Source of the DNA: Synechococcus sp. UW179A
GTDB lineage: Bacteria > Cyanobacteriota > Cyanobacteriia > PCC-6307 > Cyanobiaceae
Direction: 5' to 3'
Assembly (NCBI RefSeq): GCF_900473965.1
Contig: NZ_UCNJ01000002.1
Coordinates: 124,001 to 188,000 of the forward strand
DNA: 64,000 nucleotides
Shown: in pieces, positions 46,424-54,293 of the stretch
Position numbering within the stretch: position 1 is the first letter of the stretch
Layout of the letters: each line of letters starts with the position of its first letter
Position numbers and translations under genes: made by a program
The notes under the pieces: model-generated
What the model saw: only the letters and a program-made list of their open reading frames with translations
The model's database searches: none
Told to the model about the DNA's origin: nothing

Positions 46424-48559
46424 TCAGTTTTTCGCGACCAGCCCTTTTCTCCAGGTTTCAATCAGGCTCAGCTGAGAATTAAGCTCCTCGCTTTCCGGAT
46501 GGCGCTGGCTGAAGGATCCATCGGCCTGCATATCAAATGATCCACGGTTGTCATCGAGATAGATCTGCATCAAACGTTCAAGTTGCTCGCGAAGTGCAGG
46601 TTCTTCAACTGGTGTTACTGCCTCAACGCGTCGGTCCAGATTTCTGGGCATCCAATCAGCGCTGCCGATGTAAACCTCAGGCTCGTCGTGATTGGCGAAC
46701 CAGAACAGGCGTGAGTGTTCAAGGAAGCGACCGATGATGCTCACCACGCTGATGTTGTCGCTGACGCCCTCGCGCCCGGGGTACAGGCAACACATCCCGC
46801 GCACGATCAGTTCGATTTTCACACCTGCCTGTGAGGCTTCATACAGCAGGGCGATGATGCTTGGATCCACCAGAGAATTCATCTTGGCCCGGATATGGCC
46901 GCCACGGTCGTTCTGTGCGTGCTCGATCTCTCGGCGAATCAGATGTTCCATGCCTTTACGCAGTGAAACCGGTGCCACCAGCAACTTTCGGAACTCCTGC
47001 TGTTTGGAGAATCCGGTGAGGTAATTGAACAGCTCAACCAGATCCTGGCCGAGTTCGGGCCGGGCCGAAAGCAAGCCAAGATCGGTGTAAAGACGTGACG
47101 TTTTCGAGTTGTAGTTGCCGGTGCCGATATGGACATAACTACGGAGACGTTCCTTTTCCTTACGGACCACCAGCACGATCTTGGTGTGAGTTTTGAGACC
47201 CAAAACTCCATAGACGACATGCACTCCTGAGCTCTCGAGGTGTTTGGCCCACTGGATGTTGTTGTCTTCATCGAAGCGTGCCTTGAGTTCCACCAGTGCC
47301 ATCACCTGCTTGCCGTTTTCTGCAGCGCGGATTAACGCGGCGATGATCGGTGAATCCTTGGAGGTGCGATAGAGCGTCATCTTGATCCCCATCACCAGCG
47401 GATCGTCGGCGGCCTGGTTGATGAATTCCTCCACGGATGTGGAAAAGAGGTCATAGGGGTGGTGCAGCAGCACATCGCGGCGGCGGACCACCGAGAAAAT
47501 GCTTTCAAATTCCTCCTCTTTGATGGAGCCGTCTTCGAGCATGTTGCGTTGGGCGCGACGCAAAACCGATGGTGTCTGGCCTGAGTGGGACTCGTTTTTG
47601 AGATTGGGCAATGGGATTCCCATCAGACCAAACAGATCGTCGAGGCCCAGAGGACCGTTAACTCTGTAGAGATCAGCTTCTTCAACGGACATGCCATCCA
47701 TCAGCATCTCGACAACGTCCTGCGGCATTCCATCGGCAACCTCGAGCCGCACCACTTCGCCACCCATACGCCGCTTACGTAGGCCCTGCTCGATGGCGAT
47801 CATCAGATCGTCGGCTTCCAAGTCGCGCAGTTCCAGATCCGCATCTCGTGTTACCCGGAAGAAGTAGTGCCCTTCGATGCTCATGCCCGGGAAGAGAAGG
47901 CCGAGGTTGAAGGCCACCACCTGTTCCAGAGGAACAGCCGTATGTACAGGCTCTGATTGTTCACCTGCGAGGTCGATTGGGATGGTGACAAATCGGGGCA
48001 GGATGGTCTGAGGCACCTTGACGCGGGCGAGCAGTCTTTGACTGGTTTCCGGGTCATCAATCAGTGCTGCCACATTCAGGCTGAGGTTGCTCACGAATGG
48101 AAATGGATGAGCGGGATCCACTGCCAGGGGGGTCAGCACTGGGAAAATCGCTGTCTGGAAGAAGTTGTCAACCCAAAGTCGCTGGCGTTCGTTGAGCTGC
48201 TCGTAATCGAGCAGATGGGCGCCATGGCTGAGTAGTTCACACCTGAGTTGCCTGCGGTAATGCTCTTGCTGACGTTCAAGCAGAGGTGTGAGACGGTCTC
48301 GTATCGCCTGCAGTTGTTCCAGTGGGGTGCGGCCGTCTTCACTGCGTTTTTCAATGCCTGCCTCCACCTGGGCCTTGAGGGAGGCCACCCTCACCATGAA
48401 AAATTCATCGAGGTTGTTGCTGAAGATGGCGCTGAATTTGGCCTGCTCCAGCAGAGGGGTCCGTTCATCCAGCGCTTGAATCAGCACCCGCTCGTTGAAG
48501 GCGATCCAGCTGAGCTCTCGGTTGATGTAGAGGTCGGTGGAAAGAACGTTGTCACTCAT
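46424..48559 (-). CDS. ppk: Polyphosphate kinase
   Basis: Ppk1 makes inorganic polyphosphate from ATP. The 711-residue length is normal. The N-terminal domain opens LYINRELSWIAFNERVLIQA. The two catalytic phospholipase-D-like domains carry the autophosphorylated His in LGLKTHTKIVLVVR near residue 450, RTSKDSPIIAALIRAAENGK near residue 390 and YIGSADWMPRNLDRRVEA near residue 640. The sigma factor gene lies 175 bases upstream on the same strand in coordinate terms but is read after it. Confidence 0.96.
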   Translation of the reverse strand: MSDNVLSTDLYINRELSWIAFNERVLIQALDERTPLLEQAKFSAIFSNNLDEFFMVRVASLKAQVEAGIEKRSEDGRTPLEQLQAIRDRLTPLLERQQEHYRRQLRCELLSHGAHLLDYEQLNERQRLWVDNFFQTAIFPVLTPLAVDPAHPFPFVSNLSLNVAALIDDPETSQRLLARVKVPQTILPRFVTIPIDLAGEQSEPVHTAVPLEQVVAFNLGLLFPGMSIEGHYFFRVTRDADLELRDLEADDLMIAIEQGLRKRRMGGEVVRLEVADGMPQDVVEMLMDGMSVEEADLYRVNGPLGLDDLFGLMGIPLPNLKNESHSGQTPSVLRRAQRNMLEDGSIKEEEFESIFSVVRRRDVLLHHPYDLFSTSVEEFINQAADDPLVMGIKMTLYRTSKDSPIIAALIRAAENGKQVMALVELKARFDEDNNIQWAKHLESSGVHVVYGVLGLKTHTKIVLVVRKEKERLRSYVHIGTGNYNSKTSRLYTDLGLLSARPELGQDLVELFNYLTGFSKQQEFRKLLVAPVSLRKGMEHLIRREIEHAQNDRGGHIRAKMNSLVDPSIIALLYEASQAGVKIELIVRGMCCLYPGREGVSDNISVVSIIGRFLEHSRLFWFANHDEPEVYIGSADWMPRNLDRRVEAVTPVEEPALREQLERLMQIYLDDNRGSFDMQADGSFSQRHPESEELNSQLSLIETWRKGLVAKN

Positions 48560-48652
48560 CGGGTGACCAGCTGAGCATGAACCGACTCGCGAAACGTAGC
48601 AATCGTCCAGAGGCAGGACTGCAGTCCGCTCGATGTGGCGCAGCTGTTTCAG

Positions 48653-49924
48653 TCATTGCGTTCTGGAGGGCAGCGGGCTGCCTCCCACCAGCAGCATCAC
48701 CATGATCAGCAGGCAGGCACTGCCAACGAAGGGACTGATCTGTCCCAAGAGGTCGTAACTCAGTCCTGCTAAGGGTGGTCCTAGGAAACTTCCCAGGCTC
48801 TGCAGTGCTTGAAGACTGCCCAGTGCCGTGCCTTGTCCCTCGGAGTCAAGCCGACGTGACACAAGGCTGCGCAAGCTAGGGGTGACCAGGCCAGTACCAG
48901 TGGCCAGGATTGCCACGGAGCTGAACACACCGGCCTGGGCCTGTTGAGGATCTGTCGAGGGAATCAGCAGACATCCGAGGATCACCAAGCCCAGACCGAT
49001 CAAGGTCAGTTTCCATTCTCCGAGTCGTTTCACCAGGGGACCGATCAGGCCTCCCTGCACCACGGTGGCCACCACGCCCACAATCAGGAAGGCGGTTGTG
49101 GCCAGCTCTGGGCCCCAGTTGAAGCGCTGTTTGAAATAGAGCACCAGGATGGCGGTGAAGCCGTTGAAGGCCAGAAAGAACAGGAAAAAGCTGAGACAGA
49201 GTCGCCCGACAGCGGGGTTGCCAATCACCTTGGCGATCTGGGCGAAGGGGTTGAGGTCCCGTTTGCGCGGCATGGCTTGGCGGGCTGTGCGGGGATGGGT
49301 CTCCGGCAGTAAACCCAGCACCACCAGCAGGTTCACCAGGGCGAAACCGGTGGCCACCCAGATCGGCACCGTCACGTTGATACGGGCCAGTTGTCCTCCA
49401 ACGAATGGTCCAATGATGAAACCGAGACCGAAGGCCACTCCGATCAGACCGAAGGCGCGTGCCCGCTGTTCCTCTGGAGTGATATCAGCCAGCACGGCTC
49501 CAGCGGTGGCGGCGGTTCCGCCGCTCACACCATCGATCAGTCGAGCGCCGAACAGCAGCATCAGCGGCAGGATGGCCCCCTTTGGCCAGTCCAGGCTCAC
49601 TGTGAGTGCGAATAGGCCCAGACCCAGCACCGACCCAGCAACGCAGGTAGCGATTACTGGCCGGCGGCCAAATCGATCACTCAGGGCTCCGATCAGGGGA
49701 GTGGCTGCAAATTGTGCGAGTGCATAGCTGCCGGCAAGCAGACCTAGTGTGCGCCCGTCGGCGTTGAAGCTCGCCAACAGGAAGGGCAGTAGTGGGAAGA
49801 CGATGCTTTCGCTGAGTCGGTCATTCAGCAGCGTCAGAAAGGCGCTGAGCAGGGTGGGAATGCGTGGTCGCTGCAAGGCAGCCGCTGGGCAGGTGAGACT
49901 CACATTCCCATAGGCATCGGCCAT
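48653..49924 (-). CDS. Major facilitator superfamily transporter
   Basis: The 423-residue protein has about twelve hydrophobic helices and the MFS loop motif GALSDRFGRRPVIATCVAGS near residue 98. DGVSGGTAATAGAVLADITPEEQRA is typical of the TCR/TetA-like drug or metabolite exporters (DHA1). The substrate is unknown. Its ATG overlaps that of the divergent acetyltransferase by sharing CATG, so one of the starts may in reality be further in. Confidence 0.88.
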   Translation of the reverse strand: MADAYGNVSLTCPAAALQRPRIPTLLSAFLTLLNDRLSESIVFPLLPFLLASFNADGRTLGLLAGSYALAQFAATPLIGALSDRFGRRPVIATCVAGSVLGLGLFALTVSLDWPKGAILPLMLLFGARLIDGVSGGTAATAGAVLADITPEEQRARAFGLIGVAFGLGFIIGPFVGGQLARINVTVPIWVATGFALVNLLVVLGLLPETHPRTARQAMPRKRDLNPFAQIAKVIGNPAVGRLCLSFFLFFLAFNGFTAILVLYFKQRFNWGPELATTAFLIVGVVATVVQGGLIGPLVKRLGEWKLTLIGLGLVILGCLLIPSTDPQQAQAGVFSSVAILATGTGLVTPSLRSLVSRRLDSEGQGTALGSLQALQSLGSFLGPPLAGLSYDLLGQISPFVGSACLLIMVMLLVGGSPLPSRTQ

Positions 49925-50390
49925 GGTCCTGCGTTTGATCGTTCCAGCTGATGAGATTCTCCTGCGGGAGATCTATGCCGATGCCATTGAGAGTCAGGCT
50001 CCCCAGTTGTATTCGGACCAGCAAGTGAAGTCCTGGGCTGCACTCGCCTGGTTGCCGGGAGTGTTGGATCAAACCCTGAAGGAGGGATCCGGCTGGATCA
50101 GTGGCGAGGATGCCGCCTTTGCGATCCGCTATCCGCTGGACAGGCTTGCTCTTCTGTATTGCCGAGGGCGTTCGGCGCGTCAGGGCCACGGCAAAGCACT
50201 CCTAGCGAGGATTGAAGCCGATGCGATCGCGGATGGAGTTACATCTCTGCGCACTGAAGCCAGTCAGTTCAGTCGCCCGTTGTTCGAGCGCTATGGCTGG
50301 AGGCTTGTCGCTCCTGAAACGATCACGATCGCCGGAGTGCCCTTTGAGCGCTATCGGATGCACAAAGTACTGGACAAGCTGCGCAGCTGA
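49923..50390 (+). CDS. GNAT-family N-acetyltransferase
   Basis: The 155-residue protein has the GNAT pattern: LRLIVPADEILLREIYADAI at the start, a central strand ALLYCRGRSARQGHGKALLARIE, where RQGHGKALL resembles the acetyl-CoA loop, and ASQFSRPLFERYGWRLV near the end. The acceptor is unknown. The start overlaps the MFS start and the 3' end overlaps the convergent trpD-like gene by 40 bases. Confidence 0.82.
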   Translation: MVLRLIVPADEILLREIYADAIESQAPQLYSDQQVKSWAALAWLPGVLDQTLKEGSGWISGEDAAFAIRYPLDRLALLYCRGRSARQGHGKALLARIEADAIADGVTSLRTEASQFSRPLFERYGWRLVAPETITIAGVPFERYRMHKVLDKLRS

Positions 50391-51463
50391 TCAAGCTGAT
50401 CCAGTGCTCGACCCTGATCGAGCACTGCGGTGGCCATCTCAATGCCCGAGTCAAGACTGTCGCTCAGGCCAGCGTTCCAGAGATAGGCACCTGCATTCCA
50501 GCGCAGAGCTTCGCTGAGGGGGCCATGGTTTCTGAGTGCCTCGAATGCCTGGCTCTGCCAGGTGCTTTCCGATGTCCATTCCACATCTGCGTTGTGGCAT
50601 CCGTGGTCGCGCGGATGAAGGATCATGCGTTCTGCTTTTCCATTGCGGACACGGGCCGTGATGCAGGCTCGGCCGATGGGCAGATCCGTCCCGCCTTCGA
50701 GGCCTTTCACTGTGAGCAGGTCGGTTTCGCCGGCGAGCCTGAGCGCTTCCCAGGCCCGGCTTTCGGTTGGAGGGTGCACAAATCCACTCACCAGGAGGTG
50801 CGCACCCTGGTGGGCCGTCCACATGAGCTCAAGGCTGGCAAGCGGAGGTCGCTTCCCCAGCTGCTCCCGGTAATCAATCAGGGTTTCCGCGATACGGAAG
50901 TGATCAGGCTGGTGGATCAGAGCGAAGCCATGCGTGTTGAACCCTTCCTGAACAGTGCTCAGCGGCAGTCCACTCAGATTGAGATCCAGAAGGCGGAATA
51001 GATCGACGGCTGTGATGCCGTATTTGATCGGCATCCGGTCACCTCCCTGCAGGACGACCGGTTGACCGCAGGCCACCAATACCAGGCTGGTCAGGGGGTA
51101 GATGGGCGCAGTTCTTGTCCGACCGTCAAACGGCATGCCGAAGCAGAGTGGCCTTTTCTGATCAGCAGGACTGTGAAGAACGGGCCCCATCGTTCTGTAG
51201 GTGTCGAGCATGCCGGTGAGCTCCTGGGGCTCAGGCCGGCGGATGCGGTGAGCAATCAGAAAAGCGCCAATTTGTGCCGGCGTGGCTTCCTCCCTGAGCA
51301 TGAGTTCCAAAGCATCGGCAGCTTCCTCGCGACTCAAGCCCTTGCTGGTGTGTTCGCCGCTCCCGACTTTGCGCAGGTGCTGCTTAAAGCGTTCACGACC
51401 GCCATAGACAGTGCTTGTCAAGGTCGTAACTCCACTGGATGCAGTGTTCTGCAGCGGGGTCAC
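50351..51463 (-). CDS. Anthranilate phosphoribosyltransferase-like protein (TrpD2 type)
   Basis: The 370-residue protein resembles TrpD, with an N-terminal helical domain (GLSREEAADALELMLREEATPAQIGAFLIAHRI) and a nucleoside-phosphorylase-like core. The TrpD PRPP loop (GTGGD) is not seen; the matching area reads FGMPFDGRTRTAPI near residue 107. This suggests the YbiB/TrpD2 group, which binds nucleic acid and may not be an enzyme of tryptophan synthesis. The catalytic role is therefore doubtful. Confidence 0.8.
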   Translation of the reverse strand: MTPLQNTASSGVTTLTSTVYGGRERFKQHLRKVGSGEHTSKGLSREEAADALELMLREEATPAQIGAFLIAHRIRRPEPQELTGMLDTYRTMGPVLHSPADQKRPLCFGMPFDGRTRTAPIYPLTSLVLVACGQPVVLQGGDRMPIKYGITAVDLFRLLDLNLSGLPLSTVQEGFNTHGFALIHQPDHFRIAETLIDYREQLGKRPPLASLELMWTAHQGAHLLVSGFVHPPTESRAWEALRLAGETDLLTVKGLEGGTDLPIGRACITARVRNGKAERMILHPRDHGCHNADVEWTSESTWQSQAFEALRNHGPLSEALRWNAGAYLWNAGLSDSLDSGIEMATAVLDQGRALDQLDQLRSLSSTLCIR

Positions 51464-51493
51464 TCTAAGGGGTAGCGTTTGCTACCAATTGAT

Positions 51494-51658
51494 TTAGGTC
51501 AGCAGCGAGAGACCATCGAAACGTCCATGTTGAGGATGGCTTGGGTTGTGGCGGCCATCGGCGTAATAGAGGCGCTCGAGCACCAAGCTTGTGGTGACGC
51601 TGGGGTTGTGTTGTTGGCTATTCAGAAGCGTGGTGAGTGTGCGGAGAAGATTGTTCAT
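51494..51658 (-). CDS. Small hypothetical protein, 54 residues
   Basis: The ORF starts MNNLLRTLTTLLNSQQ and continues TTSLVLERLYYADGRHNPSH, ending HGRFDGLSLLT. The acidic and aromatic composition and the LERLYY-DGR-HP-HG-F-GL pattern look like a structured small protein. It lies between the trpD-like gene and cynS and is divergent from cynS. I have a vague memory of similar short picocyanobacterial proteins but cannot name one. A plus-strand frame over the same DNA reads less well. Confidence 0.5.
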   Translation of the reverse strand: MNNLLRTLTTLLNSQQHNPSVTTSLVLERLYYADGRHNPSHPQHGRFDGLSLLT

Positions 51659-51805
51659 CGATCACACGTTTAATGAATGTAATAGAGCATTTGTGAATCT
51701 GTAAAGATGTAGTCAATGCATCCAAATTAGGATTTGATTTTGGTTGTCTTTGTAGCTGTTTTCTAGTGGGAGGCCTGACGCTGGTCTTTGCGTTTCAGTA
51801 ATTTT
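51659..51805. other. Upstream region of cynS
   Basis: This AT-rich 147-base stretch separates the 54-residue ORF from cynS. It should carry the cynS promoter, but I find no clear GTA-N8-TAC NtcA site. A poor partial (GTA followed by N8 and ATC) is near 51707. Confidence 0.3.
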
Positions 51806-52287
51806 ATGACTATTTCGTCCATCTCAACGCCATCTTTGACAGCTCCTTCGCCAACCACATTGACCGCTTCATTGATGGCTGCAAAAAAAGCGAAAGGGAT
51901 GAGTTTCGCGGATCTTGTGGCAGCTCTTGGGCTTGACGAAGTGTGGATTGCATCTCTGTTTTATGGACAGTCCACAGCCTCTGCCGATGAGGCGGAAAAG
52001 TTGGCGTCCTTGCTGTCGTTGGACCCTGCGGTCACAGCCGCGATTCAAGAGTTTCCGACCAAAGGCAGCCTGGAACCTGTGATTCCAACTGATCCTCTGA
52101 TTTATCGGTTTTACGAGATTATGCAGGTTTATGGAATGCCGTTGAAGGATGTGATTCAGGAAAAGTTCGGAGATGGAATCATGAGTGCTATCGATTCACG
52201 CTTGATGTGGATAAAATTGAAGATTCCAACGGCGATCGTGTTCAGATCACGATGTGCGGAAAGTTCCTTCCATGCAAAAAGTGGTGA
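51806..52287 (+). pseudogene. cynS: Cyanate hydratase (cyanase), frameshifted near the 3' end
   Basis: Cyanase splits cyanate with bicarbonate into ammonium and CO2. From the ATG at 51806 the frame matches cyanase through SLIYRFYE-like [14 protein letters not shown] (Arg101, Glu104) and [11 protein letters not shown] (Ser127, the last of the catalytic trio). After Asp130 the frame goes wrong: the DNA reads GATTCACG where GATTTCACG would continue the protein. With one T restored near 52195, the product goes on [14 protein letters not shown] and [13 protein letters not shown] to a TGA at 52285-52287, 160 residues in all. As sequenced, translation runs to 52309 with an unrelated tail (167 residues). 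The tail is part of the cyanase dimer fold, so the shifted protein may be inactive. A sequencing error is equally possible. Confidence 0.88.
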
Positions 52288-52360
52288 TTCAATGGTTTCT
52301 TTTCACTGAAGTATTTGCGATAAATTTTTCAAGACCGGCATCTGTCGGGCTTTTGTTTGC

Positions 52361-53092
52361 TCAGGTTCGAAACTGCTGTTGCAATTGTTGGCAGGCAAGT
52401 CGTTTGCGTGATTCACTCCTAAGTGTTTCACTGAGCTCCTTTAGGCAACCTTGACTGATCGGGGTTGCGATGCAGCCCAGGGCTCTGAAAGCTGCGGCAG
52501 CCACATCATCGGATCCGGTTTTGCATAGATCCGACAAGCGTTCACTGATGCTGGCGCCATCTCTGCGCTGCAATACCCGAATGGTGGCAATCACCACCGG
52601 ATCCCTAAAGTCACTCAGTGGTTCAGTGCACAACTTGAGCAATGCGTCGTCGCTCAGGCTGTGAGAGCGGAAACCCAGTAACTGCAAGCCCGCCAAGCGA
52701 TGATGTTGACCGGGATGCTCTAAACACTCCTGCACCACATCTTCTGGAACATCTGCACCCCAGCAAGACAATGCCTCAAGGATGCAGAGGTTGACCTCAG
52801 CTAATCCGGAGCTGTTTCTCAGTTGATCAAGCAGCCAGTCCCTTGCACCTGGTTGGTGGCAGAGTCCAGCGGCATGCACCAGATCGGGCAGGGGGCCATG
52901 CCGCTGAATTAATTGTTCAATGATTGGCCAGCCGCGTTCAGCCAGCATTCCAATTTTTTCGCAGAGAGCACGACGCAGCTCAACTGAAACGCTGGGAGAG
53001 TAAACCTCCTCCAGCCATTCGGGCTCCAATGGAGCTCGTCGTGATTTTGAAAGCCGTTCCCAGAGAACGGATTCATTCACGGGTTGAGACAC
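52361..53092 (-). CDS. HEAT-repeat-like protein in the nitrogen cluster
   Basis: The 243-residue protein is all helical with HEAT-like repeats of about 35 residues, for example EVNLCILEALSCWGADVPEDV and SDFRDPVVIATIRVLQRRDG. It is soluble and has no catalytic motif. It lies 10 bases downstream of focA on the same strand, so it is probably the last gene of the nirA-focA transcript, and it converges on cynS. HEAT proteins in cyanobacteria include bilin-lyase-related factors; a link to nitrite assimilation is inferred only from position. Confidence 0.75.
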   Translation of the reverse strand: MSQPVNESVLWERLSKSRRAPLEPEWLEEVYSPSVSVELRRALCEKIGMLAERGWPIIEQLIQRHGPLPDLVHAAGLCHQPGARDWLLDQLRNSSGLAEVNLCILEALSCWGADVPEDVVQECLEHPGQHHRLAGLQLLGFRSHSLSDDALLKLCTEPLSDFRDPVVIATIRVLQRRDGASISERLSDLCKTGSDDVAAAAFRALGCIATPISQGCLKELSETLRSESRKRLACQQLQQQFRT

Positions 53093-53102
53093 AGAATGTC
53101 AA

Positions 53103-54014
53103 TTAGCGGGCGCCGAGCTCAGCGGCTAGTTCGCGTTCCAGTTTGTCATCGTGCTCGCCGGGCAGCACGTTGCCAATGTTGGTGCGGTGGGTGCTGTAAA
53201 AGAGCATTCCGATAAACACCATGCCACCAATGATGTTGCCAATGGTGACGGGTAGGAAGTTCCAGAAAATGCATTTCCAAAAGGGAACTCCAGAACCGAG
53301 GATTGGCCCTGCAGTGTGCAGAAATTGATTCACCACAATGTGCTCCATGCCCATCGATTGGAAGGCTGTGATTGGCAGCCAGCAAGCCAGAATCTTTCCA
53401 GGAACGCTTTTACTGACCAGGGCCATCGTCACACCCAGGCAAACTAGCCAGTTGGCAATCAAACCCCGGACGATGGCTAGGAAGAAACCAAGAGATTGAA
53501 GATTCTCATATTTAACAACCACGTTGGTTTTATTTAACGCGATGATTTTTGCAGCCACCTGTTGCCACATCGCACCTCCTTCAGCAGCTGATGCGGGGTC
53601 AACAGTTCCTCCACTGGTGAGGCTGATGGCCATCAGAATTGCCACCACGGCAGTTCCGATCCAGTTGCCGAGCCAAACCCAGCCCCAATTACGGAAGGTT
53701 GCCCCCCAGGTGCTTTTGCCTGCCCAGGTGGCCATCGGCAGAAGGGCAAAGTTGCCTGTCACCAATTCCATGCCAAACAGAACGATGCTGGCGAAACCGA
53801 ATGGGAAGAGAAGTGAGCCTAGCCAGGGTTGACCGCTTTTCAGACCCACTGTGAGCGCAAGGATCACGGCCAGGCCAAGGATTGCTCCTGAATAAAATCC
53901 TCTGATTAAGAGATTTTTGACGCTGACGGTGGATTTTTTGCCGCCAGCACCGATCATGCCGTCGACAAGTTCGTTGGGTAAGACATAGTCCATCTGAGAA
54001 GCAGTCACATTCAT
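53103..54014 (-). CDS. focA: Formate/nitrite transporter family channel (nitrite uptake)
   Basis: The 303-residue protein has six hydrophobic segments and FNT motifs: FASIVLFGMELVTGNFALLP near residue 74, NWLVCLGVTMALVSKS near residue 189 and GNIIGGMVFIGMLFYS near residue 258. Its position downstream of nirA suggests nitrite as substrate, as described for picocyanobacterial FocA/NirC. The C-terminus is charged (DDKLERELAAELGAR). Confidence 0.92.
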   Translation of the reverse strand: MNVTASQMDYVLPNELVDGMIGAGGKKSTVSVKNLLIRGFYSGAILGLAVILALTVGLKSGQPWLGSLLFPFGFASIVLFGMELVTGNFALLPMATWAGKSTWGATFRNWGWVWLGNWIGTAVVAILMAISLTSGGTVDPASAAEGGAMWQQVAAKIIALNKTNVVVKYENLQSLGFFLAIVRGLIANWLVCLGVTMALVSKSVPGKILACWLPITAFQSMGMEHIVVNQFLHTAGPILGSGVPFWKCIFWNFLPVTIGNIIGGMVFIGMLFYSTHRTNIGNVLPGEHDDKLERELAAELGAR

Positions 54015-54069
54015 GATTTCAATGTGAATAATTGGGGATTAGTGGTAAACGCTCTACTGCGATCAACAA

Positions 54070-54204
54070 TTAACTGCTGATCATGTCCATCAATTTGGAA
54101 AATGGATCCGGTTGATGTTCTGCTCGTGAAATGGGCTGTTTGTCCTTTTCAGCTTTTGTACACCTGTTGATCAGTCTTGAGTAGAAATCATTGTTCCTAG
54201 ACAT
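54070..54204 (-). CDS. 44-residue small protein between nirA and focA
   Basis: The ORF starts MSRNNDFYSRLINRCTKAEK and ends with FSKLMDMISS. It is preceded by AGGAGG (54211-54216) six bases before the ATG, a better ribosome site than most genes here. It is on the nirA strand, 89 bases after nirA and 55 bases before focA. The product is polar, with a basic N-terminal helix, and has no membrane segment. Family unknown. Confidence 0.6.
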   Translation of the reverse strand: MSRNNDFYSRLINRCTKAEKDKQPISRAEHQPDPFSKLMDMISS

Positions 54205-54210
54205 CAAGAA

Positions 54211-54216
54211 CCTCCT
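54211..54216 (-). promoter_or_regulatory. Shine-Dalgarno of the 44-residue ORF
   Basis: AGGAGG on the minus strand with six-base spacing to the ATG at 54204. It is the main evidence that this short frame is translated. Confidence 0.65.
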
Positions 54217-54293
54217 ACACGTTTGCAATCAGATCAGTGATCCGTGGTGGTCTCAAAAAGTCAGCACCAACACTGGCGTAGTTCCTGATCTAA

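Noticed and set aside
51479-51673. 64-codon plus-strand frame before cynS
   Set aside because: The opposite-strand 54-residue ORF has better composition and an ATG start; this one starts at TTG with no ribosome site.
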